DNA of 64,000 bases from Bacteroidia bacterium. Lineage in GTDB: Bacteria; Bacteroidota; Bacteroidia; Flavobacteriales; Flavobacteriaceae. Positions 31,635-41,846 of this stretch are shown here, piece after piece. Under the pieces are notes generated by a model. The model saw only the letters and a program-made list of their open reading frames with translations, did no database searches and was not told the DNA's origin. Each line of letters opens with the position of its first letter. The first letter of the stretch is position 1. The stretch is taken from contig JAUIBW010000019.1 in assembly GCA_030427585.1 (NCBI GenBank), forward strand, positions 1-64,000, read 5' to 3'. The position numbers were made by a program, and so were the translations under genes.

Positions 31635-32360
31635 TTATTTTTTGATGGAATAACTTAGTAAGCTTCCTTCAGCCTTAAACCCTAGTTTGGAATAAATTCG
31701 TTCACCTGATTTTGATGCAACGAGTACAACTTGTTTACTTTCGTTTTTGAATACTTCGAGCATTAATTTATTGGTCATTTCTTTACCTAGTCCAAACCCT
31801 CTGTAATTGGGTAATGTTCCTATCATATGTAAGCCCGAAATTCCGTTTTTATCCAAAAAAACCATTCCACAGCTCACATATTTGTTATTATATTTTCCGA
31901 TGAATAATTTTAATTGTGAAGAACTTACCAAGGCTATAATGGTAGATGATAGTATTTCATACCCAAAAGAATTTGAGGCTATTAAGGAAAATTCAATCGC
32001 TTTTTCATCATTATCAACTCTTTCAATAGAAATGAAATCTTCTGTAGGTTTATCTTTTTCATGTAGGTCGAAATACATCCCCTTAACGCTGGATTTTAAA
32101 ATAAATTGATGTTTGGTCAATTGCGCTTCCAAAACTTCATTTTTAAGAATCGAAATGGAATTTGGGAGTTCTCCGTTTTTAATTTTTAGGCATATTTTTT
32201 TCAAATTTATTTTAGACTCGTTTAATCCAAAGACTTTGCTGGGCCATGAATAATTATTGGGCTTTACATAATTGTATTGTTCATTATTGTATAAGAATTG
32301 ACCGCTTATCCCTATGTGTCTCCAGAATTCAAACAAGTTTTTGATAATTGTATTTTTCAT
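31635..32360 (-). CDS. GNAT family N-acetyltransferase
   Basis: MIGTLPNYRGFGLGKEMTNKLMLE..GERIYSKLGFKAEG. Confidence 0.8.
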   Translation of the reverse strand: MKNTIIKNLFEFWRHIGISGQFLYNNEQYNYVKPNNYSWPSKVFGLNESKINLKKICLKIKNGELPNSISILKNEVLEAQLTKHQFILKSSVKGMYFDLHEKDKPTEDFISIERVDNDEKAIEFSLIASNSFGYEILSSTIIALVSSSQLKLFIGKYNNKYVSCGMVFLDKNGISGLHMIGTLPNYRGFGLGKEMTNKLMLEVFKNESKQVVLVASKSGERIYSKLGFKAEGSLLSYSIKK

Positions 32361-33190
32361 TTTTAGATATTCGATTTACAAAATTAAACAGTATCAGCGA
32401 TAGTGTGCCGACCACAAAAAAAACCAAAGCAATTGGTAATATTGAGTTATTGTAAAAGTCACTGATAGCAATTGATAAAGGCACGGAAATCAATGTGGAC
32501 AGAGCTCCTACAGCCGATGCTCCCAGTCCTGCTATGTGCCCTAAAGGTTGCGGCTAAGGCACTCAAATTTCCTATTAATAACCCATAATTGAAAAGTTGA
32601 ATAAACATAAAAAGTATGAACACCCAAAATGGAACACCGATAATATAATTGATAATTAAAAACAGAACCACGGTCAAAAGGCAACAGATAATGGCAGTTT
32701 TAGTCACTTTATTCATTCTTAACTGGGTCAGCAATTTCCCATTGATGAATGAAGCTAAACCAATGCTTAAAGCTAGGAAAGCGAAATAGTATGAATATTG
32801 TTCTTCCAAATGATACTGAAATTCAAAAATAACTTGCGAAAGATTTAAATAGGCTATAAAAACACTAGAATAGAGTCCAAGAATGATAATATACATAACG
32901 TTTTTTTGTTTTTACTTGTTAGTTTTTCGGGCATACGGTACTTGAACAATAGAAGTATGAATGTTCCAAAAACAAATAGGTAACGAGTAACATTTTCCAG
33001 TTTGAAACCAATATAATGGCTTTTCCAAAAATTGGGGATATTACATAAATAACTGTTATAAAAGACATTGTTCGCGCATTTTGTTCCCTTCAAACTTGTC
33101 CCTAACAATTGCCATGCTCATGATTCTAGGAGTTCCTAAACCAGCCTACTGAAGTACTTGTCCTGTTAATAAAACTGAGCAAAGGTAAAA
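32333..33190 (-). pseudogene. MFS multidrug-efflux (Bcr/CflA-like) pseudogene
   Basis: Two overlapping frames plus in-frame TAG; re-read minus frame gives LGHIAGLGASAVGALSTLISVPLSIAISDFYNNSILPIALVFFVVGTLSLILF. Confidence 0.75.
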
Positions 33191-33413
33191 TCCTCCATGT
33201 TTCCTAATCCCCGTGTAAAAGCAAAAGGGGATGTTTTAATGGGTTCTCAATTTCTTCAAAATAGATTTTAGAATTGCCCACCTCAATATGTTTTCCTGTT
33301 CTATGGGTAAAAGTTCATTGTACATCAATTGTATTGTAGTGGCGTCATTTATGTAATAAAGGATATTCAGTGGTACCAAATTTTCTTAATATAAATACAC
33401 GTATTCTTATTTA

Positions 33414-34145
33414 TTACCCGTGATACATATCATGAAAAACGGCTGCCAATTTTGAGGGCTCTTTTCGCCAAGTATCGTACATACCCTTACCCATATCATC
33501 AGGAATAATATCTAAGATTCCTTTTTCCACTTCGTCTAAAATTGACTTTGCAGTAAGATCAGGATTACCCATTGCTTCCATCTCACTACCTTTATTCATA
33601 TCGGTATCAATAGCACCTGGATTTACGGCATGTACCGTTATTCCTTTTTTAGCCAACTCAATCCTAACAGCCTGTGTTGCTGAAAATAAAGCGGCTTTGG
33701 AGGCTGCATACCCTGCAATAAAGGGAAGCGGGGAATAAGCAGCAATCGATGCCACATTTACGATACGGGCCGGTATATTTTTTTCCAAAATAGGAACAAA
33801 GGCACGCATCATGTTTATGGTAGCAAAATAGTTGACCTCCATATCTTTTTGTTTGCCTTCCATATCGCCTTCCAAAATGGTACCAGGACTTAATACACCT
33901 GCATTATTGATGAGCACTTTTGTATCCGAAGCTATTTCAGCTGCATGGGCCACTAAATCAGTATTAGTAATATCCAACTCTATGGGTATGACCCTGTTGT
34001 CTTTAAAATCGGGCAAATTGTTAATATCTCTACTTGCAGCATAAACTTTACCTGCCCCTTTGGCAAGTGCTGCTTTGACCAGTGATTTTCCAATTCCTCT
34101 ATTGGCTCCTGTGATGAATATGGTTGTATTTTGTAATTTTTCCAT
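33414..34145 (-). CDS. SDR family oxidoreductase
   Basis: TIFITGANRGIGKSLV..NNAGVLSPG..YAASKAALFSATQAVR. Confidence 0.9.
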   Translation of the reverse strand: MEKLQNTTIFITGANRGIGKSLVKAALAKGAGKVYAASRDINNLPDFKDNRVIPIELDITNTDLVAHAAEIASDTKVLINNAGVLSPGTILEGDMEGKQKDMEVNYFATINMMRAFVPILEKNIPARIVNVASIAAYSPLPFIAGYAASKAALFSATQAVRIELAKKGITVHAVNPGAIDTDMNKGSEMEAMGNPDLTAKSILDEVEKGILDIIPDDMGKGMYDTWRKEPSKLAAVFHDMYHG

Positions 34146-34238
34146 GGTTCTTTTAATTAAGATTTAGGACAAAATTACTTTAAGAGCTATGTGTATGAAA
34201 CCCGATACTTGCGGTATTACATTATGCCGTTCAATTTT

Positions 34239-34580
34239 TTATTTATCCGACCAAATTGCTAATTTATTTCCGCTTGGGTCTATAAATTCAAATCTTCTAC
34301 CTCCGGGAAATGAAAAGATTTCCTCAGAAATTTCACCACCGTTTTTCTTTACGTTTTTCAGGGCAAGCGATAAATCATCATGGTAGAGAACGACCAATGT
34401 GCCTCCTGTATCCACATGCTCCACTTTTGCAAATCCTCCTGAAATTCCCGCATTGTGAAAATCACAATAAGTATCACCATAGTCTGTAAATGACCAGCCA
34501 AAGGTGTTGCCATAGAATTTTTTGATTTCCTTTAAGTCTGTTGCCTGTAATTCGACAAAATTAATTTTGTTATTTTCCAT
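34239..34580 (-). CDS. VOC family protein
   Basis: FVELQATDLKEIKKFYGNTFGWSF..DPSGNKLAIWSD. Confidence 0.85.
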   Translation of the reverse strand: MENNKINFVELQATDLKEIKKFYGNTFGWSFTDYGDTYCDFHNAGISGGFAKVEHVDTGGTLVVLYHDDLSLALKNVKKNGGEISEEIFSFPGGRRFEFIDPSGNKLAIWSDK

Positions 34581-34583
34581 TTT

Positions 34584-35189
34584 TTATTTAATAATTGTTC
34601 TAAAAGTAAGATTTATTCTCGGCACCATTACCTTTTTTGTAGGAGGCAATCGGTGTAGCCAATTTGTTTGTGTATTGCCTTTCATGACCAATAGGCTTCC
34701 TTTTTCCAAAATAATATCTATTTTTTGTTTGCTCTTTTTATGCTTGAAAGAAAACTTTCGCTCCGCTCCAAAACTTAAGGAGGCTATGGCCCCGTTCTTT
34801 TTCAAATCTTTTTCGGCATCACTATGCCAAGCCATACCTTCTTCGCCATTGTGGTATAGGTTGAGTAAACAAGAATTGAAAGTTTCGCCTGTATTTTCTT
34901 CTACAATTGTTTTGAGCTCCAATAGCTCTTTGGTCCAGGGTAATGCCAGTTTTGTGGTTTTAGAATAGGTATATTCAAAGGGTTTTTCGCCGTACCAGGC
35001 CACTTTTCGTTTGGTAACAATCAATTTTCCAAAAATAACAGCTTCATCATTTTTCCATACAATGTTCTGCAGTAGTTTTTTATAATAACCTTCTGATTTA
35101 CTATGGTTTAATATTTGTCCGTAATAATTGGCTTCGCCATCATAGGGCAACAGATTTGATATGGTTTCTTCTGTATTAAACAAGTCCAT
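34584..35189 (-). CDS. alkB: AlkB-type 2OG-Fe(II) DNA repair dioxygenase
   Basis: MAWHSDAEKDLKKNGAIASLSFGAERKFSFKHK..HRLPPTKKVMVPRINLTFR. Confidence 0.88.
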   Translation of the reverse strand: MDLFNTEETISNLLPYDGEANYYGQILNHSKSEGYYKKLLQNIVWKNDEAVIFGKLIVTKRKVAWYGEKPFEYTYSKTTKLALPWTKELLELKTIVEENTGETFNSCLLNLYHNGEEGMAWHSDAEKDLKKNGAIASLSFGAERKFSFKHKKSKQKIDIILEKGSLLVMKGNTQTNWLHRLPPTKKVMVPRINLTFRTIIK

Positions 35190-35421
35190 CTTTCCATTTT
35201 TTATAGGCAGTACTTATACAATGCCCGCAAGGTCTGTAACCTTGGTTTTCTGCTTCTTTTGTAGATGCGAAAAACACACGGTTTTCCCTTTTCATGCGTT
35301 TGCCCGATTTGCAATGTAATGTACCATATATTTTTAGCTTTTTGTTCCCTCCCAAAACGATTTCTTTCTGCTTTATCTTTTGACGGAGTTCTTTATCCTC
35401 TATGTTGATGTGTTGAATCAT
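35176..35421 (-). CDS. Stand-alone Ada-type metal-binding domain protein
   Basis: GTLHCKSGKRMKRENRVFFASTKEAENQGYRPCGHC resembles Ada Zn domain. Confidence 0.75.
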   Translation of the reverse strand: MIQHINIEDKELRQKIKQKEIVLGGNKKLKIYGTLHCKSGKRMKRENRVFFASTKEAENQGYRPCGHCISTAYKKWKDGLV

Positions 35422-35717
35422 GTCTTGTACCTTGCAATTTCGACTACAGAAGAAACGGCTTTTTCAAAATGGGCTTTTTTAACGCTTATGTACTCCTCAT
35501 CTGAAAAGAATCTGTTCATAGCATCTTCATCTTTAAAATAAATGGTAAACACCCTGTTTATGGGGTGGCTTACTTCACTTTTGAGTACTTCGGCTATCTT
35601 AAAATCATAACCGAAACCACCTCCGTATTTTTCCAATATGGGCAGCATTTTTTTCCTATACGTATTGTAAGAAGAATCATCCGTAATGTGCATTGCCATT
35701 AAATTTTCTATGGCCAT
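35418..35717 (-). CDS. DUF1330-like protein
   Basis: MLPILEKYGGGFGYDF..HPINRVFTIYFKDEDAMNRFFSDEEY. Confidence 0.7.
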   Translation of the reverse strand: MAIENLMAMHITDDSSYNTYRKKMLPILEKYGGGFGYDFKIAEVLKSEVSHPINRVFTIYFKDEDAMNRFFSDEEYISVKKAHFEKAVSSVVEIARYKT

Positions 35718-35768
35718 AATTTTTATGTTTTTTATTTAACTGTTTATTTTCTCTTTGTTCATTATTGG

Positions 35769-36482
35769 TCAATTAATGGCATCATGAAAAATGATTCCCA
35801 ATGTATGCCGTTCTCCACTATGTATTTCGCTTACACCATGTTTCATAGTTGCCCTGTAATATCCTCTTATTCCTTTGACTGGCCTGAAATTGGTGGTAAA
35901 AACGAGCATATCACCTTTTTTAGGCCGTAGTACTATGGCTTTTGATTGTGCCCTTGGGATTTGTTGGGTCAATACAAAGTTGCCTCCTGTATAATCTTCA
36001 TTGGGCTCATTTAAAAACAAAACCGCTTGCATAGGAAAATACACCTCTCCATATAAATCTTGATGTAATGTATTAAAACCACCTTTTTCATATTTTAAAA
36101 TCAATGGTGTTGGTTTTGATTGATTATTATGATGGCATTGCGATTGTAATTTTTTGAGTGTATCGGGAAATGATTTATCAATTTTCAGTGCTTTCATCCA
36201 TAGATTAGCGATTGGCGAAAGATTGGGATATATGGTTTCCCTCAATATTCGGATGATTTCAGGGAGTGGATACTCAAAATATTTGTATTCGCCCAGCCCA
36301 AACCTGTAGCGTTCCATTACCACTGTTTTACGATACAAGTTTTCATTATTGTAGTCAATTATGAGTTGCTTGCATTGGCTACCTGATAGTATATTGGAGA
36401 TAAGAGCATATCCTTTTTGATTCATTGATTCCGATACCGATTGCCAATCAATAGCATCCAGTTTTGATTCTAAACTCCCCAT
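35769..36482 (-). CDS. 2OG-Fe(II) oxygenase
   Basis: LHQDLYGEVYFPMQAVLFLNEPNEDYTGGNFVLT..GVSEIHSGERHTLGIIFHDA; start at MGSLESKLDAIDW. Confidence 0.8.
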   Translation of the reverse strand: MGSLESKLDAIDWQSVSESMNQKGYALISNILSGSQCKQLIIDYNNENLYRKTVVMERYRFGLGEYKYFEYPLPEIIRILRETIYPNLSPIANLWMKALKIDKSFPDTLKKLQSQCHHNNQSKPTPLILKYEKGGFNTLHQDLYGEVYFPMQAVLFLNEPNEDYTGGNFVLTQQIPRAQSKAIVLRPKKGDMLVFTTNFRPVKGIRGYYRATMKHGVSEIHSGERHTLGIIFHDAIN

Positions 36483-37342
36483 TATTTTACACCTGTATTT
36501 TGAATATTGCTTTTGGAAGCCTCCCATCCTATAATGGCCGATTTACGAGTTGTTCCCCACATATAACCACCAAAGAAGCCCGAAGATTGAATGATTCTAT
36601 GGCAAGGAATAAGGCACGCTACAGGATTTCTACCTATTGCAGTACCTACGGCTCTTACAGCTTTGGGGTTGTTGATTTCTTTGGCAATATCTCCGTAGGT
36701 AGCCAAATTTCCAAGAGGCACTCTTAAAAGTGTTTCCCATACTTTAAGCTGAAATTCAGACCCTTTTAAATGAAGTTTAATTTGTTTCATCTTGCTCCAG
36801 TCTCTAGTATAGATTATCATCGCATTTTTTTGAATTTCATCTGTTTGATGAATCAAGGTAGCTTTTTGAAAACGCCCTTTTAATTCGGAAAATGCATCAT
36901 TATTTTTATCAGAAAACCCCATATAGCATATTCCTTTATAAGTTGATGCAATTAATATTCTTCCAAATATGGTGTCGAAATAACTATAATTTATAGAAAG
37001 GTTTTCTCCTTTGTTTTTGTATTCACCTGGGGTCATTCCTTCAATTTTCATAAACAAATCATGTAACCTTCCTGTACCCGAGAGTCCCGTTTCAAAGGCT
37101 GCATCAAACAAAGTGGATTGTGAATTATCAAGAATTTTCTTTGCGTGTTGAATACTTATATACTGCAAAAATTTCTTTGGGCTTACACCGGCCCAATCTG
37201 TGAAAAGACGTTGAAAATGATGTGGGCTGAGATTGATTTTATCGGCAACTTGTTTAAGTTTTGGCTGCTCTTTAAAATTCAATTGGATATAATCAATAGC
37301 TTCTGCTATTCGATAATAATTTATAGACTTATTTGTGTTCAT
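36482..37342 (-). CDS. ada: AraC-type regulator fused to methylated-DNA-protein cysteine methyltransferase (Ada without N-terminal Zn domain)
   Basis: HTH LSPHHFQRLFTDWAGVSPKKFLQY; MGMT site NPVACLIPCHRII. Confidence 0.9.
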   Translation of the reverse strand: MNTNKSINYYRIAEAIDYIQLNFKEQPKLKQVADKINLSPHHFQRLFTDWAGVSPKKFLQYISIQHAKKILDNSQSTLFDAAFETGLSGTGRLHDLFMKIEGMTPGEYKNKGENLSINYSYFDTIFGRILIASTYKGICYMGFSDKNNDAFSELKGRFQKATLIHQTDEIQKNAMIIYTRDWSKMKQIKLHLKGSEFQLKVWETLLRVPLGNLATYGDIAKEINNPKAVRAVGTAIGRNPVACLIPCHRIIQSSGFFGGYMWGTTRKSAIIGWEASKSNIQNTGVK

Positions 37343-37762
37343 TTGAAATCAAAAAATATGTGCTTCAAAAATATACTGCTTTTCTTGAAGGTAAAACCCG
37401 AAACTTGCTGAACTGTATTAAAATATTTTTTTTAAAATGATTAGGCAAAGGTAAATTTACTTTTATATTTTTGTGACTTATGAGAAAACTACCTCACTTT
37501 CTTCTAGATATCGCAGAGTCGGTATAGTGTACAATAATTCGAATTAGCTCGATAATTCATTATTGTCACTCAATCATTTACCTATGCAACGGTATTTCAA
37601 CTGTTTTGCATTGAGGAGGGTATATTTCATTTTTCATGTTAAAAACAAGAACATAGATTGGTTATCAATAACCAATGTACATATTTCTGGTTAGAACTTC
37701 CCCTTGCATTTCAGTATCGAAGCTTAAAAGCAATTCACACATAATAATTAAGATTTAAAATA

Positions 37763-38302
37763 GTGAAATATTCAATATACAAAGGAGGACGGCACCTTGA
37801 AATCGTCCAACTATTTTCTGATACGTTTCCTTTTGAAGAAAACAATGAAGAAGGAAGCTTGATTGGAAAACTTGCCAAAGATTTACTTAACCGCACAAGT
37901 GAGACAGACTTGAAGGTTTTTTTATGTACGCACGAAGAATCAATTATTGGTTGCGTTATGTTTTCAAAATTGAGCTTTCATGAAAGTAAAGCTGACGTTT
38001 GGTTGTTATCTCCAATTGCTGTAAAAAAAGGTTGGAGAAACAAGCATATTGGTTCTAACCTGATCAATCATGCACATAGTTTTTTGAGGAATTCTGGAGT
38101 GCAAATAATAGTCACATACAGCGAGATAGATTTTTATCCTAAAGTTGGTTATAAGCCTTTATCTGTCGATACCATTCAAACACCCTTAATAGTTGCATGC
38201 CCCAACTGCTGGATTGCAATTTCATTAAAAGACAGCATAATAAGACCTATAACTGGTAAATCATATTGCGTAGAGGCAATTAATGACTTCCGTTATTGGT
38301 AA
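37763..38302 (+). CDS. GNAT family N-acetyltransferase
   Basis: LSPIAVKKGWRNKHIGSNLINHAHSFLRNSG; GTG/ATG start uncertain. Confidence 0.75.
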   Translation: MKYSIYKGGRHLEIVQLFSDTFPFEENNEEGSLIGKLAKDLLNRTSETDLKVFLCTHEESIIGCVMFSKLSFHESKADVWLLSPIAVKKGWRNKHIGSNLINHAHSFLRNSGVQIIVTYSEIDFYPKVGYKPLSVDTIQTPLIVACPNCWIAISLKDSIIRPITGKSYCVEAINDFRYW

Positions 38303-38312
38303 GAATAAAATG

Positions 38313-38341
38313 GTGGCTTGGTAAAATAATCATCAAGCCAC
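38313..38341. other. Inverted repeat in intergenic gap
   Basis: GTGGCTTG-gtaaaataatcat-CAAGCCAC. Confidence 0.4.
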
Positions 38342-38366
38342 TTGTATAATTTACAAGAAGAATAAA

Positions 38367-39440
38367 ATGAAAAATATAAATTTAGAAGACTTAGGCTTCA
38401 AAGAAAAATTACAAAAACACAAAGTTGCTAATCAATTAGATTCCTTTTTGATAGGACGAGTAATTCTGCAACATAGGGAAAGATACATTGTCCTTACAGA
38501 ACGGGGAGAAATGGAATCAGAATTATTGGGAAACTTAAGGTATACAGCGCAGAGCAATTTGGATTTTCCTGCCGTTGGTGACTGGGTTGCGTTAATGGAG
38601 TATGATATAAATAAAGGACTTATACGAGCTGTATATCCAAGAGAATCTTTACTAGTAAGAAAAGCTGTAGGAAAGAAAGGCGAAAAGCAGATAATTGCAT
38701 CAAATTTAGATTTTGGGCTCATTGTACAGTCCTTAAATAGAGATTTTAGCATTAATAGGCTCGAACGTTATCTAACAATTTGTAATTCAAGTTCTATCAA
38801 ACCAATGATTATCCTAAGTAAAGTAGATTTGGTTGATGACAAAGAGAAAAGTAGAATAATTTCTTTGGTAAAAGAAAGAGTTAAGAATACTCCGTTGATA
38901 ATAGTAAGTAATTATACTGGTGAAGGATTAAGTGATGTTAAAGCAATTCTTGAAAAAGGGAAAACCTACTGTCTTTTAGGTTCTTCCGGGGTTGGTAAAT
39001 CAACATTAATTAATAGCATTACTGGTAAAGCTCTTATGAGAACCGATAAAATAAGCGATAGCATTGATAGGGGTAAACATATAACCACACATCGCGAACT
39101 TATAGTATTGAAAACAGGTGGAATTTTAATAGATAATCCAGGCATTCGGGAAGTAGGAATTATGGATAATGGTGTGGGATTGGAAAAGACATTTGAAAAA
39201 ATTATAGACTTATCAAAACGTTGTAAGTTTAATGATTGCAACCATATAAATACTAAAGGATGCGCTGTTCTAAAAGCCATTGATTCTGGTAAACTAGATA
39301 AAAATGTTTATGAAAATTACATGAAGCTTGAAAGAGAACAAGAGCATCACACCTCTACTACTTTTGAGAAAAGACAAAAAGATAAAGCCTTTGGAAAAAT
39401 GGTCAAAAATGTATTAAAGCATAAAAGAAAGGATAAATAG
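38367..39440 (+). CDS. rsgA: Ribosome small-subunit-dependent GTPase A
   Basis: Circularly permuted GTPase: LGSSGVGKSTLINSITG..RGKHITTHREL..DNPGIREVG..CKFNDCNH. Confidence 0.93.
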   Translation: MKNINLEDLGFKEKLQKHKVANQLDSFLIGRVILQHRERYIVLTERGEMESELLGNLRYTAQSNLDFPAVGDWVALMEYDINKGLIRAVYPRESLLVRKAVGKKGEKQIIASNLDFGLIVQSLNRDFSINRLERYLTICNSSSIKPMIILSKVDLVDDKEKSRIISLVKERVKNTPLIIVSNYTGEGLSDVKAILEKGKTYCLLGSSGVGKSTLINSITGKALMRTDKISDSIDRGKHITTHRELIVLKTGGILIDNPGIREVGIMDNGVGLEKTFEKIIDLSKRCKFNDCNHINTKGCAVLKAIDSGKLDKNVYENYMKLEREQEHHTSTTFEKRQKDKAFGKMVKNVLKHKRKDK

Positions 39441-39699
39441 TAGTAAACATGCTAAAAATAAGGTGATCTAACTATCGTTTATGTAATGCAGGATAAAATA
39501 CAGAATGATATGCTCTAATGATACCGATACAGCTAAATATTATGAACGTTTTTTTGAACTTGTAAAGAACTCGACCAAAAATAAGTAAAGGCACAGGACT
39601 TTCATGGGACGCTAGAATTACCGAAGGTGAAAAGGAAGTACCCAAGCCGTTGAAAGTTATCCAATAGACCTTCAAATCCATAAAGACATGCTAGTAACC

Positions 39700-40015
39700 G
39701 AAAAACCTCTATGGGGTCTAAAAATGCTTTGGCTACTTATTATACTTATAACAAAGGGGGGGCGGTAATCTGTTTGCGAATTGGAGCTTATGAATTTCCA
39801 AAAGATTTTACAGAAATGAACACTCAGGATTTAAGTGCTTTTTTACACCCTGATGATGTTAATCAATTATTGGTCAAATGTATTGAGACCGAAAATATAC
39901 AATATGAAGTGTTAAATGCAATTTCAAACAATAGGTAGAAAAGACTTGATATATCAGGATCAAAAGGAAAAGCAGGATATAGCCCAAAAGAGGATGCCTT
40001 TGAAATGCATAAGTA
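39700..40015 (+). pseudogene. NAD(P)-dependent epimerase C-terminal fragment
   Basis: KNALATYYTYNKG..VICLRIGAYEFP..LSAFLHPDDVNQLLVKCIETENIQYEVLNAISNNR* then in-frame KRLDISGSKGKAGYSPKEDAFEMHK after a TAG. Confidence 0.65.
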
Positions 40016-40243
40016 ATATTGAGACTACCGCTTATACGAAACGATGGGTAGGGGAGCAAACTAATACTATTATAAATTATTGTGAGTTTTTATGAAAACA
40101 AACTTAAAAAATTAAAAGCAAATCTTGAGTTCATCAAAGCTAAAAACAACGATATTCTTCTAAAAGCGGAAAAAGGTATACAAAGCCAAAATGGCTTTGG
40201 AACAACTACGGAGGCATATCAATAAAACAAAATTTAATGAGAT

Positions 40244-40678
40244 TTGGAGGGGATGAACTATATCAAGCATCTCAATGACATATTTGAGAAATTTTCCAAG
40301 AATAGTTGCTTGAACCCAACTCATGTAAATTTGTATGTTGCGTCGTTTCAAATCTGGAACAACAATTTCTTTAAAGATGAATTTTATATCAATCGTGAAG
40401 AAGTGATGGGATTCTCAAAGATTGGTTCAAAATCAATCTATCACCGATGTGTCAAAGAACTGAACCATTGGAAATATTTGCTGTACACACCATTTCACAA
40501 TACGTTTAAGGGAAACCATATCAAGATGTTCAACTTTGGAACAAGTACCGAACAAGCTCTGAACCCAAATCGTACCAAAATCGAGACAAGTATTGGACAA
40601 GCATTGGTACCTATAAACAAACATATACAAACTATAGAAAACAGTAAAAACGAATACATATCTCAACGAAACTGTTGA
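40244..40678 (+). CDS. Mobile-element-associated winged-helix-like protein
   Basis: INREEVMGFSKIGSKSIYHRCVKELNHWKYLLYTPFHNTFKG pattern typical of Bacteroidota element genes near integrases. Confidence 0.5.
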   Translation: MEGMNYIKHLNDIFEKFSKNSCLNPTHVNLYVASFQIWNNNFFKDEFYINREEVMGFSKIGSKSIYHRCVKELNHWKYLLYTPFHNTFKGNHIKMFNFGTSTEQALNPNRTKIETSIGQALVPINKHIQTIENSKNEYISQRNC

Positions 40679-40692
40679 TTTATGTGAAATAA

Positions 40693-40832
40693 GAAAAAAC
40701 TTAACATTCCAATTGACACTGTTTCAAAATTATTAGGTCATTCGACGCATATCAACTACACAGATTTATGCTAAAGTTATCGAAAGAAAGGTTAGTGATG
40801 ATATGCAAAGACTTAAAATTGATTTACAATAA
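40693..40832 (+). pseudogene. Tyrosine recombinase/integrase C-terminal remnant
   Basis: NIPIDTVSKLLGHSTHI, frameshift, TTQIYAKVIERKVSDDMQRLKIDLQ*. Confidence 0.8.
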
Positions 40833-40996
40833 CTAAGTATACCTTTACAAAATAAAGTATGATATGGTATTATCAACCTAATCTTTTTGCAACAGATATA
40901 CTCGGTTAATTGATTTTGGTACCAGTAGTTAAAATTTATTATCTTTCTTGGTATAAAAACTTACTTGAGCTATTAAGTTTTACTCTAATAAAATTG

Positions 40997-41755
40997 ATGA
41001 AAAATTTAGAAAAAATAGAATTAGAATATTATCAAGTTTTACAAGAACAAGATTTTGATGAATCAAATTTAGATTACACTATTTTTGAAAAATACAGACC
41101 TTTTTTGAATCAAATGGCACAAGTTAAAAATAGTGGCTTAACGGTATTTGATTTGCATACAAAAGAACATATTTTTAATTCTTATAACTTAAGTAATCTT
41201 TTTGGTTATGATTTGAGTAACATTGATACAAATTATTACAATTCAAGAATTCATCCAAGTGATTTTGCCTTGTTACTAAATATTGGAATTTCTGTACTTA
41301 AGCACTCTTATAAACTACCCATTTCAGAAAGAAAGGATTATAAGTTACAAAATGAATATCGAGTATTAAATTCACAAAATAATTATACTCGAATTATTGA
41401 GCAATTTCAAATTCTAGAATTAGATGAAAAAGGAAATTTTTGGTTGGCTTTGAGCACTATGGATATTTCTCCAAATCAAGAAGAATATAATGGTGTTAGG
41501 AGCCAATGGATTAATATAAAGACAGGAGAAATTAACGTTGATTTTTTTATAGATAAGAAGAATACCAAGTTATCCAATAGAGAAAACCAAATATTATCCT
41601 ATGTTAATGATGGAATGTTAAGCAAAGAAATATCCGAAAAGCTTTCTATAAGTGTACATACGGTTAATACCCATAGGCAGAATATCCTTAAAAAACTTGG
41701 AGCAAATAGCTCAATTGAAGCCATAAAATTTGCTCAAGAATTGAATTTGGTTTAA
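40997..41755 (+). CDS. LuxR-family regulator with PAS-like N-terminal region
   Basis: LSNRENQILSYVNDGMLSKEISEKLSISVHTVNTHRQNILKKLG; start moved to MKNLEK. Confidence 0.8.
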   Translation: MKNLEKIELEYYQVLQEQDFDESNLDYTIFEKYRPFLNQMAQVKNSGLTVFDLHTKEHIFNSYNLSNLFGYDLSNIDTNYYNSRIHPSDFALLLNIGISVLKHSYKLPISERKDYKLQNEYRVLNSQNNYTRIIEQFQILELDEKGNFWLALSTMDISPNQEEYNGVRSQWINIKTGEINVDFFIDKKNTKLSNRENQILSYVNDGMLSKEISEKLSISVHTVNTHRQNILKKLGANSSIEAIKFAQELNLV

Positions 41756-41846
41756 AAATAGGCTTCAAAAATTACTGATAAATCAGTATGGCAGATTGTT
41801 TGGACTAACTCTAATTTAGCATCAAATTTTAATTGTAAAAATTATA

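Noticed and set aside
32459-32896. Intact 145-aa membrane protein
   Set aside because: Continuing homology in another frame and an upstream in-frame stop indicate a decayed MFS transporter.
39450-39700. Possible VOC or epimerase N-terminal remnant (SNDTDTAKYYERFFEL..)
   Set aside because: Too short and broken by stops to assign a family.
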